Shown here in pieces: positions 11,801-22,901 of a stretch of DNA of 64,000 nt (position 1 is the stretch's first letter; each line of letters begins with the position of its first letter). The notes under the pieces were generated by a model, which saw only the letters and a list, made by a program, of their open reading frames with translations, did no database searches and was not told the DNA's origin. The stretch is from Euphorbia lathyris (Eukaryota > Streptophyta > Magnoliopsida > Malpighiales > Euphorbiaceae), in contig NC_088910.1 in assembly GCF_963576675.1 (NCBI RefSeq), positions 29,576,531-29,640,530 of the forward strand, read 5' to 3'. A program made the translations under genes and the position numbers.

Positions 11801-14800
11801 CAAGTAGTATTATTTGTGAATCTTCTAAATAACTGAAAATCATGGGGCAGAAGGCTGGAATTAATGGTTGCGTTCAAAAGATTTCTAGATGCTCAAAAGC
11901 AGAGTCAGGGATGCATGCACCTCTAACTGGAAGACGATTTGGCTATAAGAAGAAATGGTGAACCCTATATCTTGTCTTACAATGTCCCTAAATCAAGTTT
12001 TACACATATTGGAAGCTCGGTAGGTTTTATATAATGGGGATTAAAATTTTAAAAATTGACATCAAAAAATAGATGCTACTATTTTTGTTTTTATTCTCCA
12101 TTGTAGTATAACATTTGTATTCCCTCACTGTAACAGCAATCAGCCAGTGACAGTTATAGGAGTAAGCTTTTTTGCATCATTTCAGGTGTCACTATCAAAT
12201 GAATTCATGGTGCAGCAGAAATTGACTGAAGCAGAATCATTAGTTATTACAGACTAAAGATGGAGTTCCTTAAGTTTGGAAACGGGAAATCAATATACGA
12301 AAAGTTCAGTAACATGAATTTAACAAAATTGATTAGCAATCAATCTGGTGTATTCTACACTGACAAGGTTATGAATCATCTATATGTTCACAACATTATT
12401 ACGTTTCATCATAACAAATATATCATGAACTTGCAACTCTATCCATCTATAATACCTCTTCAGGATGATGAAGACACATTTTCAGGACGTCGGCGTGCCA
12501 TGTTTCACCTGGTGGCATTGGAACATTATGAAACGTTGCACCAAATAATTCTCTAACTAGCACTTTCAAACCTTCAATACACTGAGACAGTGGGAAATAT
12601 GATGCTACTATCTGCACCAATCGAAGGGGGAAATTGAAAAAAAAAAAATGCTAGCATTTCAAACTATAAAGAAAAACTGGATAACAGAAGTTTCGCTAAA
12701 ATATAACACCAAGTATATATTAGCTATTAAGGGTTCAGCATATTATATCCACCAGCGAAGAGAAGTCTTCCCATAAAAAATGAAATAAAGAACAAAGAAA
12801 AATATAACCTACAAAAGGGTCCAAATTCTGAATAGAAGACTTCATCATCCCTGTATAATATGTCTCATCCCATGGCTCTAAATCAACACATTTTGTACCG
12901 CATTTTTCTCTCTTAAAATTTCTAATTGTCTCAAGCTCCTGCAAAGAATGATGTCCATAAAAAATATATCTTCAAGATTGAAAATAGGAAGAGTCTGTGC
13001 ATCACATGTCCATGCTCAGAGACAATAATACCTCATCAGCTTTTGGCCTGATCATCTCACTCATTTCACGAAGAAAGGACATCACAACTTCAGGTGATGA
13101 TGCCAAGTTTGGTTTCACCATAAACTCAGCATAAGATCTACACCCCATTATCTGCATTTCTCAAGGAATGAAAAGAAAATGAGAAGCAGATAGACTTCAT
13201 ATAGAACAAGAAACCCAGGTCAGGTAGATGTATAAGAAATGTCTTGTATGATTATAAAAAAATTGACATGGAAATGAATATAAACTTATGACCATTTTCA
13301 TGTTTACTAAAAACATGCATCACAAAAAATCTGAATAAATATTTTATGTTTTTATCGCTGCCAGAATTGTTTATAATCATTCTCAAATCTTCCTTGCACT
13401 TCGATGAAAGCACTAATGGCTCTCCTAGTACAAGAAATTAGATTGAACTACTTGACTTTGCTCATAGGATTAGAAATATGGTCCCTTTGATGGTCATCAT
13501 TTTTTGATTCATCTGCATAGATGGGCACATAATAAATATGACAAATCGACAGCCTTTAAGTAGGTGTCATAAAAATATCCTATTCAGATTCTTATATCAT
13601 ATCAAGCAATCATAGTACACAATCAAACTGCCTGACTCCATTATCCATGGTAGCCAATGATTTCATATGATAATGCACAACCTCAGCAAGTTCATGACGA
13701 GCAGCAATAAGCTTATCAACTACTTCAATGTTTGCACGTGGGGTAGAGTTTCCTTTGATATATGCCATCTTTCTAACCTGAAACAAAAAAATAAAAACAT
13801 AAGAAAGAAAAACTATTTTCAGTTTAGATGACACAAATGAGAGAATAGTGCAGTGAAAGTCAAAAGCTCAAGAAATTGAAGGTTGGTTTTACTATGTGTG
13901 TGTATTATGTATACATATACATATATACATATATGTGTATATATGCACGTGTCTAATTGGGTGGTATAATTATCCATAATGACTATAATGCATCAAGAGA
14001 AAAAAAATAAATATATATCATAAAATCCTAGTATCAACCACCATATCTATGAGCTCAACTCAATAAAAGGCAGAGGCAGGAGCATATATTTGCAACCAAT
14101 CAAGTGAAAGCTACCTCATCATCTGATGTCCAATGCATAACGGAAGTTAGAGTTGATGTCTCTGTTGTTATCCGAAACCCTTTTTCTTTCATGTTATTCC
14201 CTGACATAAATGATCCTCCAGAACTTCCAGATTTAAAGCGATGAATAGGAGTAAGGAGATGCCGTATGCGTTTTGGGATCCGGGTTTCTGGAAATATATC
14301 CACATGACCTTCATCAATACTAATATTTTCACCAAATCTGACCAATGAGTACAGAAAACACGAATTAGGATGGATCATGATATATAACAAAGACATAGAA
14401 GAGAAAATGGAAAAATCAACAGAAATGATATAATACTTACTTCCTGGAGAGGTGGAAAATGTCCATGTTTATTTGATTCAACCTATCTAATTTCTCTGCA
14501 AAGGAAATGGGTTCGTTCATTTTCTATGAGAGTGCTAACTTTCTTAGACAATGACATTTCCACTGACTTTCTTATATGTGAAAACATATTGTGGCAGAAT
14601 AAACAGGGCGTGTACCAGATGGCAGATGGATTCCACCCTTCTCAAAATCAATGCGCAGGTAGCGGGCAGTCCTATGAGCTTCCTTTGTAAGCAAATGCCC
14701 ATCTTGCTCTGCTCTTTTCACCGCAGCATATAAAGTGTGATTTGTATTTAGATACTGAATGCCAAAACAGAAGCAGACCACAGAAATTGAGTGAAAAAAC

Positions 14801-15788
14801 ACAGTATAATTTATCAAAATGAGTCACATAACATTAGATTAAACTATGTGGGAAGTGCTCAAAGCAATAAGCCAAGTACACCACTGGTCACCTCACATGT
14901 AGATATTCGTTGATCCTCATAGATGCCTTGTTAGCCTCTTCAATAAATTCCCTGATGAATATTATAATAATAAAAAAAAAAGTTAAATTGACTCAACATA
15001 TATGCACACGATAAAATTTAAATGAGAAGAAACCTGTCTGGATGAGTTTGTCTACAAAGTTCTGCAGAGTCAACAACAGAGCAGACCTATTAAATCAAAA
15101 ATAAAAATCAGTCTAATATAAATAAGTCTATATAAGTATAATAGCAAAACAAAGAAGCAAAAAGACGATAGAACTAGAAGCTACAGTGTCTGATATCTCA
15201 TCCATGGCTCGGATAATTTCAGCGGATGAAGGCATTGTGGAAATATTATCAACCAGTTCCCCAGACCTAGTAAAAAGAACTGTAGGAATTGAAGAGAAGA
15301 TAGTGATAGAAATAAAATTGTATAAATATAAACCAAACTTTGTGAAGAATTTTTTCAAGAAAATACTTCAATGAACCTGGAAGTGACCTAAATCATTTAA
15401 ATACTAGGGTAAACTCGGATGGATAAGCTAATAATCTAACAGTCGAAGTTTCAAATCCATATTTTACAGCATTTTCTCAGCAACCATAGATGAGCAAGCA
15501 AAAGGGCCAGGGAGGACAAACTTCAGCTTTAATCATGTTTTTAGCTTCTGGAAACGCCTAAAATTGAGGAATAATATAATATTACCTCTCAATGGCTTCG
15601 TCAACGAAGCGTCGAAACCCTTTGGCAGTTTTTAAGTGGTCGAACCCGTAGAGGCCGGTGGTTGCTACGTCTCGTCGCGGTACTGCCCCGGTGCTTGAGT
15701 ATCGGGTCTTGAGACGATCCGAATTGCGTAAGTTATGAACATCTCTGTGACAGAGTTTCGAGGCAGCTCTCCTGAGTACTGTGGACAT
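8888..15788 (-). CDS. OCT1: Mitochondrial intermediate peptidase (M3 zinc metallopeptidase), 17 exons, 722 aa
   Basis: Exons on the minus strand: 15788-15586, 15266-15185, 15086-15034, 14951-14897, 14754-14616, 14495-14441, 14337-14115, 13777-13682, 13151-13032, 12938-12813, 12611-12456, 11658-11542, 10891-10766, 10682-10615, 9666-9531, 9404-9239, 9135-8888. All junctions are GT-AG and the total is 2169 nt in one frame. The N-terminus (MSTVLRRAASKLCHR) is Arg-rich and acid-free, as in a mitochondrial presequence. The zinc site HEFGH is at residues 504-508 in exon 13, with the downstream zinc-binding Glu at 533 (DFAEVPS, exon 14). Family knowledge: these enzymes remove a second N-terminal octapeptide from some imported mitochondrial precursors after the main processing peptidase. 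The ORF is intact, with no stop or frameshift. An inverted-repeat element lies in intron 14. Arabidopsis OCT1 (At5g51540) is the relative I recall. Confidence 0.93.
9877..10200. mobile_element. Inverted-repeat element in intron 14 of the peptidase gene
   Basis: The ends are inverted copies (AGGGATAAGGATCAAATTTG against AGGGATAAGGGCCAAATTTG), with arms near 40 bp. The arm phrases resemble those of the elements at 32688-33224 and 49318-49874 (an 'accctaa-gtttt' phrase repeated at intervals of about 35-40 bases). It is a non-autonomous, non-coding element. The target-site duplication is not clear. Confidence 0.65.
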
Positions 15789-16236
15789 GGCTTTGGTTGT
15801 GGTTGTGCAGCTGCCTTTTCCAGTTCAATGCCCGAAGCGTATAGAGAATATCGGAGGAGCGCCTCTATTGCAAGTCGCGGCAAAGGCGCAAAGCATACGT
15901 GTTAATCATTTTTATGAAAATAGAAAGAAAACACCTAAAAGTTCCCCGAAATAACAAACGTAACTTGCTACTACTTGATAGTGCTTAAGTGTTTTGGTAA
16001 CACCAAGTGGTTGTGAACCTGCAAAACAATACAAGTCTGATGGAATTGGAGTCCGAAAAAACTATTTCGATGGGTATGAACTAGTGGTTGGATGGTAGTT
16101 AATATATTGTGTCAATACATTTGTTTATAGAGTTTGTCAGGTTAAGGTTGTCACCTCTTTTAAAATCTTTATGAGTTTAATTCAGTATTGATCCTAAAAA
16201 AAATCTTTATCTATAAGAATTCTGTAAGATTCTTTT
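15789..16236 (-). promoter_or_regulatory. Upstream region of the mitochondrial intermediate peptidase gene
   Basis: This stretch, read on the minus strand, precedes the peptidase start codon. Positions 15789-15900 are relatively GC-rich and probably 5' leader and core promoter; 15900-16236 is AT-rich. I cannot name a specific box. It ends where the duplicated photolyase-hydrolase fragment begins. Confidence 0.45.
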
Positions 16237-16526
16237 ATATAGAAATCCGAAGATTGTGACGTACTCCATTTTATGACATTAAGGTTAATAGGTTATAATC
16301 TTTGCCTTTAAAGCTTTGTTTGGTTAAACTATGGGCTGTTTTGATGCAAACCATAAATATATCGTGGTTTTCTATGTGTTGTAGAATCTCAAGGACTTGC
16401 CTCTATCTATCACATGTTGATCTCAAGAAACTTCCTTCGGTTTCTCCTCTTCTGTCCCCTATCTTACCTAGGACAGCAATGGAATTGGAATGGGGTAAGT
16501 TTCCCATTTGTCAACTTATATCTATT

Positions 16527-16995
16527 TCAAACTGGGCATGGGCCGGCGAGCCCGCTTGGCCTGCCCAGGCCTATTTAGCCGGACTTGGACACTTGAAAAT
16601 TCTGTCAGGCCCGGCCCGGTCCAAATCCGTATAAACCCGTTAAAAAATGGGTGGGTTTGGGCTTTACAAATTTTACATTGGGCCGGCCCGTCCCGGCCCG
16701 ATATACTATATAATATATATATATATTTATTTATTTATTTATATTAATTATAATATATAAATATAAATTATAATATATTTTTATAAATATAAATACAAAT
16801 AATGTTTGCTGTGTTATTTTCTTAAAAACAAAATTTGTTGTGAATATATAAATATACACAATTGAAAAGTTGTTTGAAATTGAAAGTATATAAATTATTG
16901 ACGAAATATACATAATTGAAAGTATATAAATATACATGATTGAAAAGTTGTTTGAAAGTATATAAATTATTATGATTATATGTATATAAATGATA

Positions 16996-17026
<31 letters not shown>

Positions 17027-17199
17027 ATATATAAATATAAATTATAATATATTTTTTAATATATAGATAGGCTTGAATGGGCGGGTTAAGAATTCATATC
17101 TTAGGCCCGAGCCCGACTAAATTTCTTGTTGGTTGGGCTGGGCTTGGACTCGTCAGGCTTTATTAAAAGCCCGACAGGCCCGGCCCATGCCCAAGTCTA
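16527..17199. mobile_element. Non-autonomous hAT element, 673 bp, in the duplicated gene fragment
   Basis: The ends are inverted copies around ACTGGGCATGGGCCGG / CCGGCCCATGCCCAAGT, and the 8-bp direct repeat TATCTATT flanks it (16519-16526 and 17200-17207). The parent gene keeps the empty site at about 4375-4385. The 8-bp duplication fits the hAT superfamily. GC-rich ends surround an AT-rich, non-coding centre with a TA microsatellite. Confidence 0.88.
16996..17022. repeat. (TA)n microsatellite
   Basis: An uninterrupted TA dinucleotide run in the AT-rich centre of the hAT element at 16527-17199. Confidence 0.9.
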
Positions 17200-17647
17200 T
17201 ATCTATTGCAGGTTTCGTCCATTAATATTCTTCATTAGAATAGTGAACTCAAATATATGTTCAAGATATAGTTTAATACACGGTTTTATTACTTATTGTG
17301 CATCTATGTGATTAAGAGATTATTAGTGCTAAGGAATTGTTTGCAAAGCAACACATAACAAAGAACAATGGCTTAAATGTTATGTTCTCTAAACTTTTTG
17401 ATTTTCCTGCTTTCTGATTGGAAACTTTGAGAACACGATGCAACTTTTTTTTTTTTTTTTTTTGGTAGAATCACGATGCAACTTATTTGGTTTTTAACCT
17501 TTATTCTATTTCATTAAGACTCCAAATGTTTGTTTAGGAGGCGATTTTCCATCATATATTTTTGAAAAATATTTGCGTACCAAGTAATATTGTAAATCCA
17601 AAATTTAACTTTCTCTTATAGCAGGCTAGGTTTTGGTTGTTTCCATA

Positions 17648-17964
17648 TTTAATCTTGGGGTTTTGTAAACATTTGCCCCGTGGTTATGCTTGAGGTGTGT
17701 ATTCTTCCATCATACAGATGACAAATGATTATGAGAAAAAATTCATTAAGCAGGTCTCTTGAGATGTGTATTCTTCTATCATACAAATGACAAATGATTA
17801 TGAGAAAAACTTCATTAAGAAAGCCTCTTGCACCATTTCCTAATCCATTCTTATAGGTTGCACGAGGTGATGGTACCAATCCATAGTCGAATTGTTTCGA
17901 TTGATAACAAGACATTTTGGTATGCCAATCCCTTTATAACAGAGACATATCTTTCTAGATGTTC
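17648..17964 (-). other. Decayed coding-like sequence with a 69-bp tandem duplication
   Basis: Two 69-bp units (17689-17757 and 17758-17826) are near-identical. Because 69 is a multiple of three, the minus-strand reading frame repeats 23 residues (around FLIIICHLYD). The minus-strand frame is open through much of this stretch, but I do not recognise the protein. The sequence was contiguous with 24747 onward before the nested transposons inserted. Confidence 0.5.
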
Positions 17965-18100
17965 CTCCTAACCTATGCAGGGACGGCCTTGAGCCTAGGC
18001 TTGGGGTGCGTAGGGTCTAGGGCCCAAGGTCGGAGGGGGACCAAAAAAAATTTAGCTTTATAAATAAATTGTTTATTTTTAAATATAATAAATAAGTCCA

Positions 18101-18160
18101 AAGTAGCAGAATGGTATTGGCTTGTCCTCCAATTAAAAAGGGCATGAGTTTGATTCCTAC
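18101..18160 (+). other. tRNA-like patch inside the hAT left end
   Basis: TAGCAGAATGG (18104-18114) resembles an internal A box and GAGTTTGATTCCT (18146-18158) a degenerate B box, about 42 bp apart, as in a tRNA-derived sequence. No acceptor stem or clear cloverleaf can be drawn, so it is not a tRNA gene. It may be a SINE head or a fossil tRNA fragment. Confidence 0.35.
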
Positions 18161-18240
18161 TTTTATAATGTTTTAATATATTTTTAATGAGTAAATTACA
18201 TATGTGGTGTACAACATTTGCTCTATTTCACACTTTTATG

Positions 18241-18834
18241 CAGTGTTTTGAAAACCGGACCGGATCGGCCGGTCGAACCGGTCGAACCGCGAACCAGTCA
18301 AGTGTCTGGTCCGGTTTTAGCTATACAGGTTCAACTATATTAAACCGCATCAAACCGGGGTTGAACCGCGAACCGGTGTTGAACCAGTGAACCGGATTGA
18401 CCCTAGTTTTTTCCATTTTTTGGAAAAAAATATTGAATTAAGGAAAAATTTAAAAATTAGGTAGAGAACAACCTCTTTAATAATTGGTGTTAATTAATTT
18501 AATTTTAATCTTAATATTGTGTTAAACTATGTGTTTGATTTTAGATGTGTGAATTTTTAATTAATGTGTTAAATTAAGGATTGGTTCCCGATGTGTTAAT
18601 TTTTATATTATCTGTATGATTTTTAATTTTTAATTAATATGTAACTTAAGAATTGTTTATTATATGTATGAAATTTTTAATTTTATGTTCAATGAAACAT
18701 CATTTTATTTTTTATATATATATTTATTTATTTTTTTATCCGGTTGAACCATTCCGGTTGAACCGGTTGAACATATTGAACCTTGAACCAGTTATCTCAC
18801 CGGTTCAACGTCCGGTCCGGTTTTCAAAACATTG
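18241..18834. mobile_element. hAT-like MITE, 594 bp, inside the left arm of the fold-back element
   Basis: The ends are CAGTGTTTTGAAAACCGGAC and the inverted CAATGTTTTGAAAACCGGAC. The 8-bp direct repeat CTTTTATG flanks it at 18233-18240 and 18835-18842. Arms of about 130 bp consist of repeated 'gaaccgg' words; the centre is AT-rich. It is non-coding. Confidence 0.88.
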
Positions 18835-19321
18835 CTTTTATGTACAACCTTCAATTTTGCACATAAAAATGTACAACCTTTTAGTGACCTTCCACTAAAG
18901 TATACAGTCGGTAATTGTGACCGGTCAACACGCCACATCACCATTTTGACTTCTCAAAAAGTCAAAAACTGATCCACATAATATAAAATTAATTTTACAC
19001 CCTTTATCCTTTATATAATTATTAAAAACCCTTATCTTCTTCCTCCATTTTTTTTTTGTGGATTACTAAACCCAGCCATGAATTCCCACCTCTAGCCCCG
19101 TGAAAAGACCAAACTACCCTTTACCCAAAATTTAAAAAAACACAAAACCTCTCAAATACCCTACACACTCTTTGATCAAATCCGGACTAATTTGTGAACC
19201 AAAACATGGAGTGTAACAACAACCGAAAAGGGAAAGCAAAAATAATAAGATTTACCGTTTTTGTTTTTTGATTTAAGCTTAAAAATTGAATATGTGGGTG
19301 ATTTTTTAAAAACGCCGGAAT

Positions 19322-19518
19322 CGCAGTCGGGCGTATGAACATCACGCTCGACCTACGGTTCCGGCGTATGAATATCACGTCCGACCTGTGGTTCGGGCGT
19401 GAGGCTATCACGCCCGACCTATGGTTCGGGCGTGATGTTCATACACCCGCACCATAGGTCGGGCGTGATGTTCATACGCCCGACCTATGGTTCGGGCGTG
19501 ATGTTCATACGCCCGAGG
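19322..19518. repeat. GC-rich tandem array of a partly palindromic unit of about 36-38 bp
   Basis: About five units carry the words CGGGCGTGATGTTCATACGC and CCCGACCTATGGTT. Each word pair is nearly its own reverse complement, so the array can fold many ways. GC content is far above the flanks and rich in CpG. Confidence 0.85.
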
Positions 19519-19678
19519 GGTTTTTGATTTTTTTTTTTTTTAAATTATATTTACATTTTAATTAAATTGTTAAATGTTTACATTAATTTGGGGTTTAATT
19601 TATATGTGAAATTTTGATATTAATTTGATTATAATTTATATGTTAAATTTTTAGATTAATTTAGTGTAATTTTGTAGA

Positions 19679-19919
19679 CGGAGCGGCCTACTATCGGGGA
19701 AATTCGTCCCGTCACTTGCTCGTCGTCTAGATATGGACGAGGAGGAGGATACACCACGGCATACGAGAATGCGTGATATTGATATATCGGGTCGTAGGCG
19801 GAACAGGTGCGGAGGGATCCGATTGTGGATCAGCCCGATATACGTGGAGTAGAGGCGGTGACGGATTATGATGACGGAGATCGTGATAGCGATTCTGAGG
19901 AGGACTATTTAGTTTGTTT
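19679..19919 (+). other. Coding-like patch with an acidic C-terminal-like tail
   Basis: Composition differs sharply from the AT-rich flanks. An open frame starts at MDEEEDTPRHTRMRDIDISG and, after an apparent one-base shift, continues as an acidic tail (DYDDGDRDSDSEEDYL) ending in a stop after 19919. This looks like the 3' end of a transposon or captured host gene. I do not recognise the family. Confidence 0.4.
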
Positions 19920-20174
19920 AATTTAGTTTAACTAAATTTTTATGTTGTAAATTTTAGTTGTTGTAAATTTTATTTTGTTTAATTTAGTTTAACTAAATCT
20001 TTATTTTGTTAATTTTAGTTAAATTTTTATTTTGTTAATTCAGGTATTTACGGGTTAAATTCAATAGCGGACTAATTTTTTTACGGGTTTAATTCAACAG
20101 CGGACTAATTTTTTTTACGTAACAGGTATTTACGGATTTAATTCAATAGCGGACTAGCTATTTTTTTTTGCTCT

Positions 20175-20380
20175 CTCGACACGCGGGCGTGTGGCTATCA
20201 CGCCTCACCGTGTGGTCGGGCGTGATAGCCCCACGTCTCACCGTGTGGTCGGGCGTGTAGCGATCACGCCCAACCATACGGTGAGGCGTGGGGCTCACGC
20301 CCGACCACACGGTGAGGTGTGGGGCTCACGCCCGACCACACGGTGAGGCGTGATAGCCACACGCCCGCGTGTCGATAGAG
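20175..20380. repeat. GC-rich near-perfect palindrome of about 200 bp
   Basis: It begins CTCTCGACACGCGGGCGTG and ends with the inverted CACGCCCGCGTGTCGATAGAG; the bases between are repeated CACGCC(T/C)(C/G)ACC(G/A) words and their complements. The whole block would form one long hairpin. Its 'cgggcgtga' words resemble the array at 19322-19518. Confidence 0.85.
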
Positions 20381-20471
20381 CAAAAAAAATAGCTTTTTCC
20401 TCCCCAAAATTCATGAAAGGGTATTTTCGTCCTTTCATGGGGCTATGGGTGGGAATTTGAGGCTGGGTTTA

Positions 20472-21154
20472 ACAACACCCTTTTTTTTGACATTTCTCTC
20501 TCTAAACCTTCCACTCTCTCTAAGTCCTCTCTCTCTAAAGCTTTCACTCTCTCTACCCTTTCTCTCTCTAAGTCCGCAAAAGATATTAATGGTTCATATT
20601 TATTTCTTTCTCTCTCTAACTCCCTGTCGCTGGTTCAAATTTTGACGGGTTTCCCAGTCTTCTTAGTGCACAACTTCGCCATTTTGGTTCTTGGAGCCTT
20701 CTTTGTTGCAGTCTTCGACTTTAATCTAGTAACTTTCTTCTTGCCAGAAGCCTCCTCCTTAGTCTATGGCAGATCTGGTTCTCTCCTTCAACATTATTAC
20801 CGCCTCATTTATCATCTGTCAAAATAATTTCAGAATCTCTCTCACTAAAAATGTTTCAATAATGGCTGGTTATTTGTAAAGAACTGAACCTACAATTTCA
20901 ACTAGTAGAGAAGTCAGATTCCACCGGCCCTCAAAACCTAGAAAATTAGTTCATTAATGTTGGATTTTTTTAAATAAGATACTTCCAATATCATTTTCTA
21001 CTGATTTATGCGTAATCTACTGGTTTAAATGCGAATTTGATACATTATATTATACTTTTTTAATTTTTCCAATCATTTTGGATTTGGTTTAATTTCCTTT
21101 TTCGTTTTTTAAGTATCTCTTAGTTTTTTTATCTGTATTTGTTCCCGTTATATA
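20472..21154. other. CT-rich interior of the fold-back element
   Basis: A CTCTCT-rich run covers about 20495-20620, and its GA-rich inverse occurs at about 22570-22660 near the right arm. Positions 20640-20830 have balanced composition and an open frame of unknown identity, possibly a captured host leader. The rest is AT-rich with nothing assignable. Confidence 0.45.
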
Positions 21155-21163
21155 TACTAATTA

Positions 21164-22388
21164 GGGAAAAGTATAAAAATAAACCTTGTGTTTACATCTG
21201 TTTTCAATCGTAATTTATATGGTTTAAAACTTTTTAAAATGATAACATGTACTTCAATCCGTTAGCAAACATAAGCATTTCTATCTAACAGTGTTAAAAA
21301 TGCTGAGTTAGCAGTCAAAGTAAAAAAGTGTTAAGAATAATTTTGTCATTCTCTTTTCTCCTGTGTTCTTTCTTCTCCCTCCTCTGTCATCCTCACCATT
21401 CTTCGCGTATCTTCTTCCGAGCCACGACTTGTCCAAGAACACTGAGCAAAATCCACAGCTCAAAGGATTATTCTCCCCTGCAAATTAGAAATCAGCTCAA
21501 ATTCACATCTCAACAGATCAACGTTCATCATCTTCTCTCCGCTCTGATTTCTTCTTTCCATTCGTCCCCATCATCCGTTCATCTTCAATTTGGCAAATCT
21601 CTTTTTACGTCTCCTCTTTATTGTGCCGTCTTCACACCAGAATCTTCAATTTCTTCTTCTGTTCACCACAATTCTCAAAAATCCAGTATCAGAAAATTTA
21701 CAGTTCAAAATCCCAGAAAATGAAAGTTAAAAACCAGAAAAATCACAGACCTTTCCTTACTCCTAAGCTCAAAAAGCAGGAATGAAAATTTTGAAGTGAT
21801 GCGTTAAAGAAAATTTAAAAAACCTAAAGTGTCCATAACAAAAGAAAAACTCATTTGTGTAAAATTGATTTGGCATTAAAGGCAAATTATCTCTTCAATT
21901 TTTTGTTTGCAGGAAACAAGAGATCAAAATTGTTTTGGGAGAAACCGGGCCAATATGATTGATGACATGAACGGACAGGTGGAGGTGATGATCGAAAGTG
22001 ACCCGAGCAAGGAGACAAATGAGGTGAACGGCGACGCGTCAAAGTGACTGATGAACAGTGGAGCTACGAGGAATTGAAGAGAAATAAGTTGGACGAAGAA
22101 TGGTTGCTCCGGCTGGATGAAGAAAACACACAGTGAATAGGCGAAGAAGGAAGACGAAGAGGAATGTACAGAATAAAAGTTAATTAATAATAAAATAAAT
22201 TAAAAGACAAATTTACCCTTTTGACTTTTTAACTAAAAATACCATATCATCAATTTTTAACGGTGTTAGATTTTTGGCCTGTCATTGTTAACGGATTGAA
22301 GTACATGGTACCATTTTGAAAAGTTTTAAACCACAGGGTTGCGATTGAAAACAGGTATAACCATAAGATTTATTTTTGTACTTTTCCC
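21164..22388. mobile_element. Mutator-like fold-back element, 1225 bp
   Basis: The ends are GGGAAAAGTATAAAAATAAA and its inverse (TTTATTTTTGTACTTTTCCC), with arms of about 180 bp. A perfect 9-bp direct repeat TACTAATTA flanks it (21155-21163 and 22389-22397), typical of Mutator-like elements. The centre has a CT-rich, exon-like part (21330-21720) and a GC-richer part (21905-22140) that could be captured host sequence. A relative lies at 48304-49132. Confidence 0.87.
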
Positions 22389-22901
22389 TACTAATTAATA
22401 GGAATGTATTTTCCATATATCTATAAAAAAATCAACAAAAAACGCCTCATGCCCAACGACAACGGCAACAATAACCCAATTCAAGAAAACATGGAAAAGA
22501 AGCAGCAGTTAAAAATCAACATGCCGGAATTAAAAAGGTTCCTAAGCAGGCAATTTGAATTAGACCTATTTGTATTTAAGAGAGAGGTTAGAGAGAGAAA
22601 AAAATTTAAAGAGAGAAAAAAATAAAGTCTAACCAGTAGAGAGGGAAGAAGGTGAAGAGAGGGGCAAAAAAGAGAAATTGATTAAATTAATTTTTTTATC
22701 ATCTAGTCTCACTTTTTTAAATGGATAGAATGAAAAACAGTGACGTGCCGCATTGACTTTAGGTTGACCGGACACAATTACCTGCTATACACTTTAATGA
22801 GATGTCACTAGAAGATTGTATACTTTAGTGTGTAAAATTAAAGGTTTTACACCAAAAAGTGAAAATGAGTAAAAGTTGTATACCACGTATGTAATTAACC
22901 C

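Larger units (their letters stand above)
16237..17647 (+). pseudogene. Partial duplicate of the photolyase-hydrolase gene (end of exon 3 to intron 5, exon 5 deleted)
   Basis: Positions about 16237-16520 and 17200-17300 copy about 4105-4473 of the true gene: the tail of exon 3, intron 3, exon 4 and intron 4. Positions about 17300-17647 copy about 4990-5280 (part of intron 5). Parent sequence 4474-4989, with exon 5, is missing. Coding blocks have drifted: the exon 3 tail has lost bases so its frame no longer matches, and exon 4 carries a three-base insertion and several substitutions. Introns are retained, so this is a DNA-level segmental copy, not a retrocopy. A hAT element and a small poly(T) insertion interrupt it. 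It cannot encode a functional protein. Confidence 0.9.
19067..20471. mobile_element. Inverted-repeat element, 1405 bp, with GC-rich palindromic arrays
   Basis: The ends TAAACCCAGCC... and ...GGCTGGGTTTA are inverted. Beyond them the arms match for about 60 bases, sharing GTGGGAATT, TAGCCCC and a 'gaaagggta' block. Inside lie two GC-rich arrays (19322-19518 and 20175-20380) around a coding-like patch. I could not find a convincing target duplication. Confidence 0.65.
18189..22901. mobile_element. Mutator-like long inverted-repeat element, 4713 bp, hosting three further elements
   Basis: The left arm (18189-18240 plus 18843-19000) and right arm (about 22735-22901) are diverged inverted copies: AATTACATATGTGGTGTACA against AATTACATACGTGGTATACA. 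Both arms carry the phrases 'actaaagtataca' and 'ggtaattgtg-ccggtcaac'. A perfect 10-bp direct repeat TATTTTTAAT flanks it (18179-18188 and 22902-22911). A 9-10 bp duplication and long arms fit a Mutator-like, fold-back element. It has no transposase. The interior holds elements at 18241-18834, 19067-20471 and 21164-22388, plus CT-rich and GA-rich tracts that mirror each other. Confidence 0.8.

Noticed and set aside
13610..13681. Continuation of peptidase exon 8 as VVHYHMKSLATMDNG
   Set aside because: Using the donor GAG/GTTGTG at 13682 joins directly to IMGCRSYAEF in the expected family order, so the extra residues are intron.
19322..19518. CRISPR-like array
   Set aside because: Repeats are contiguous and palindromic with no unique spacers, and the host is a plant nuclear genome.
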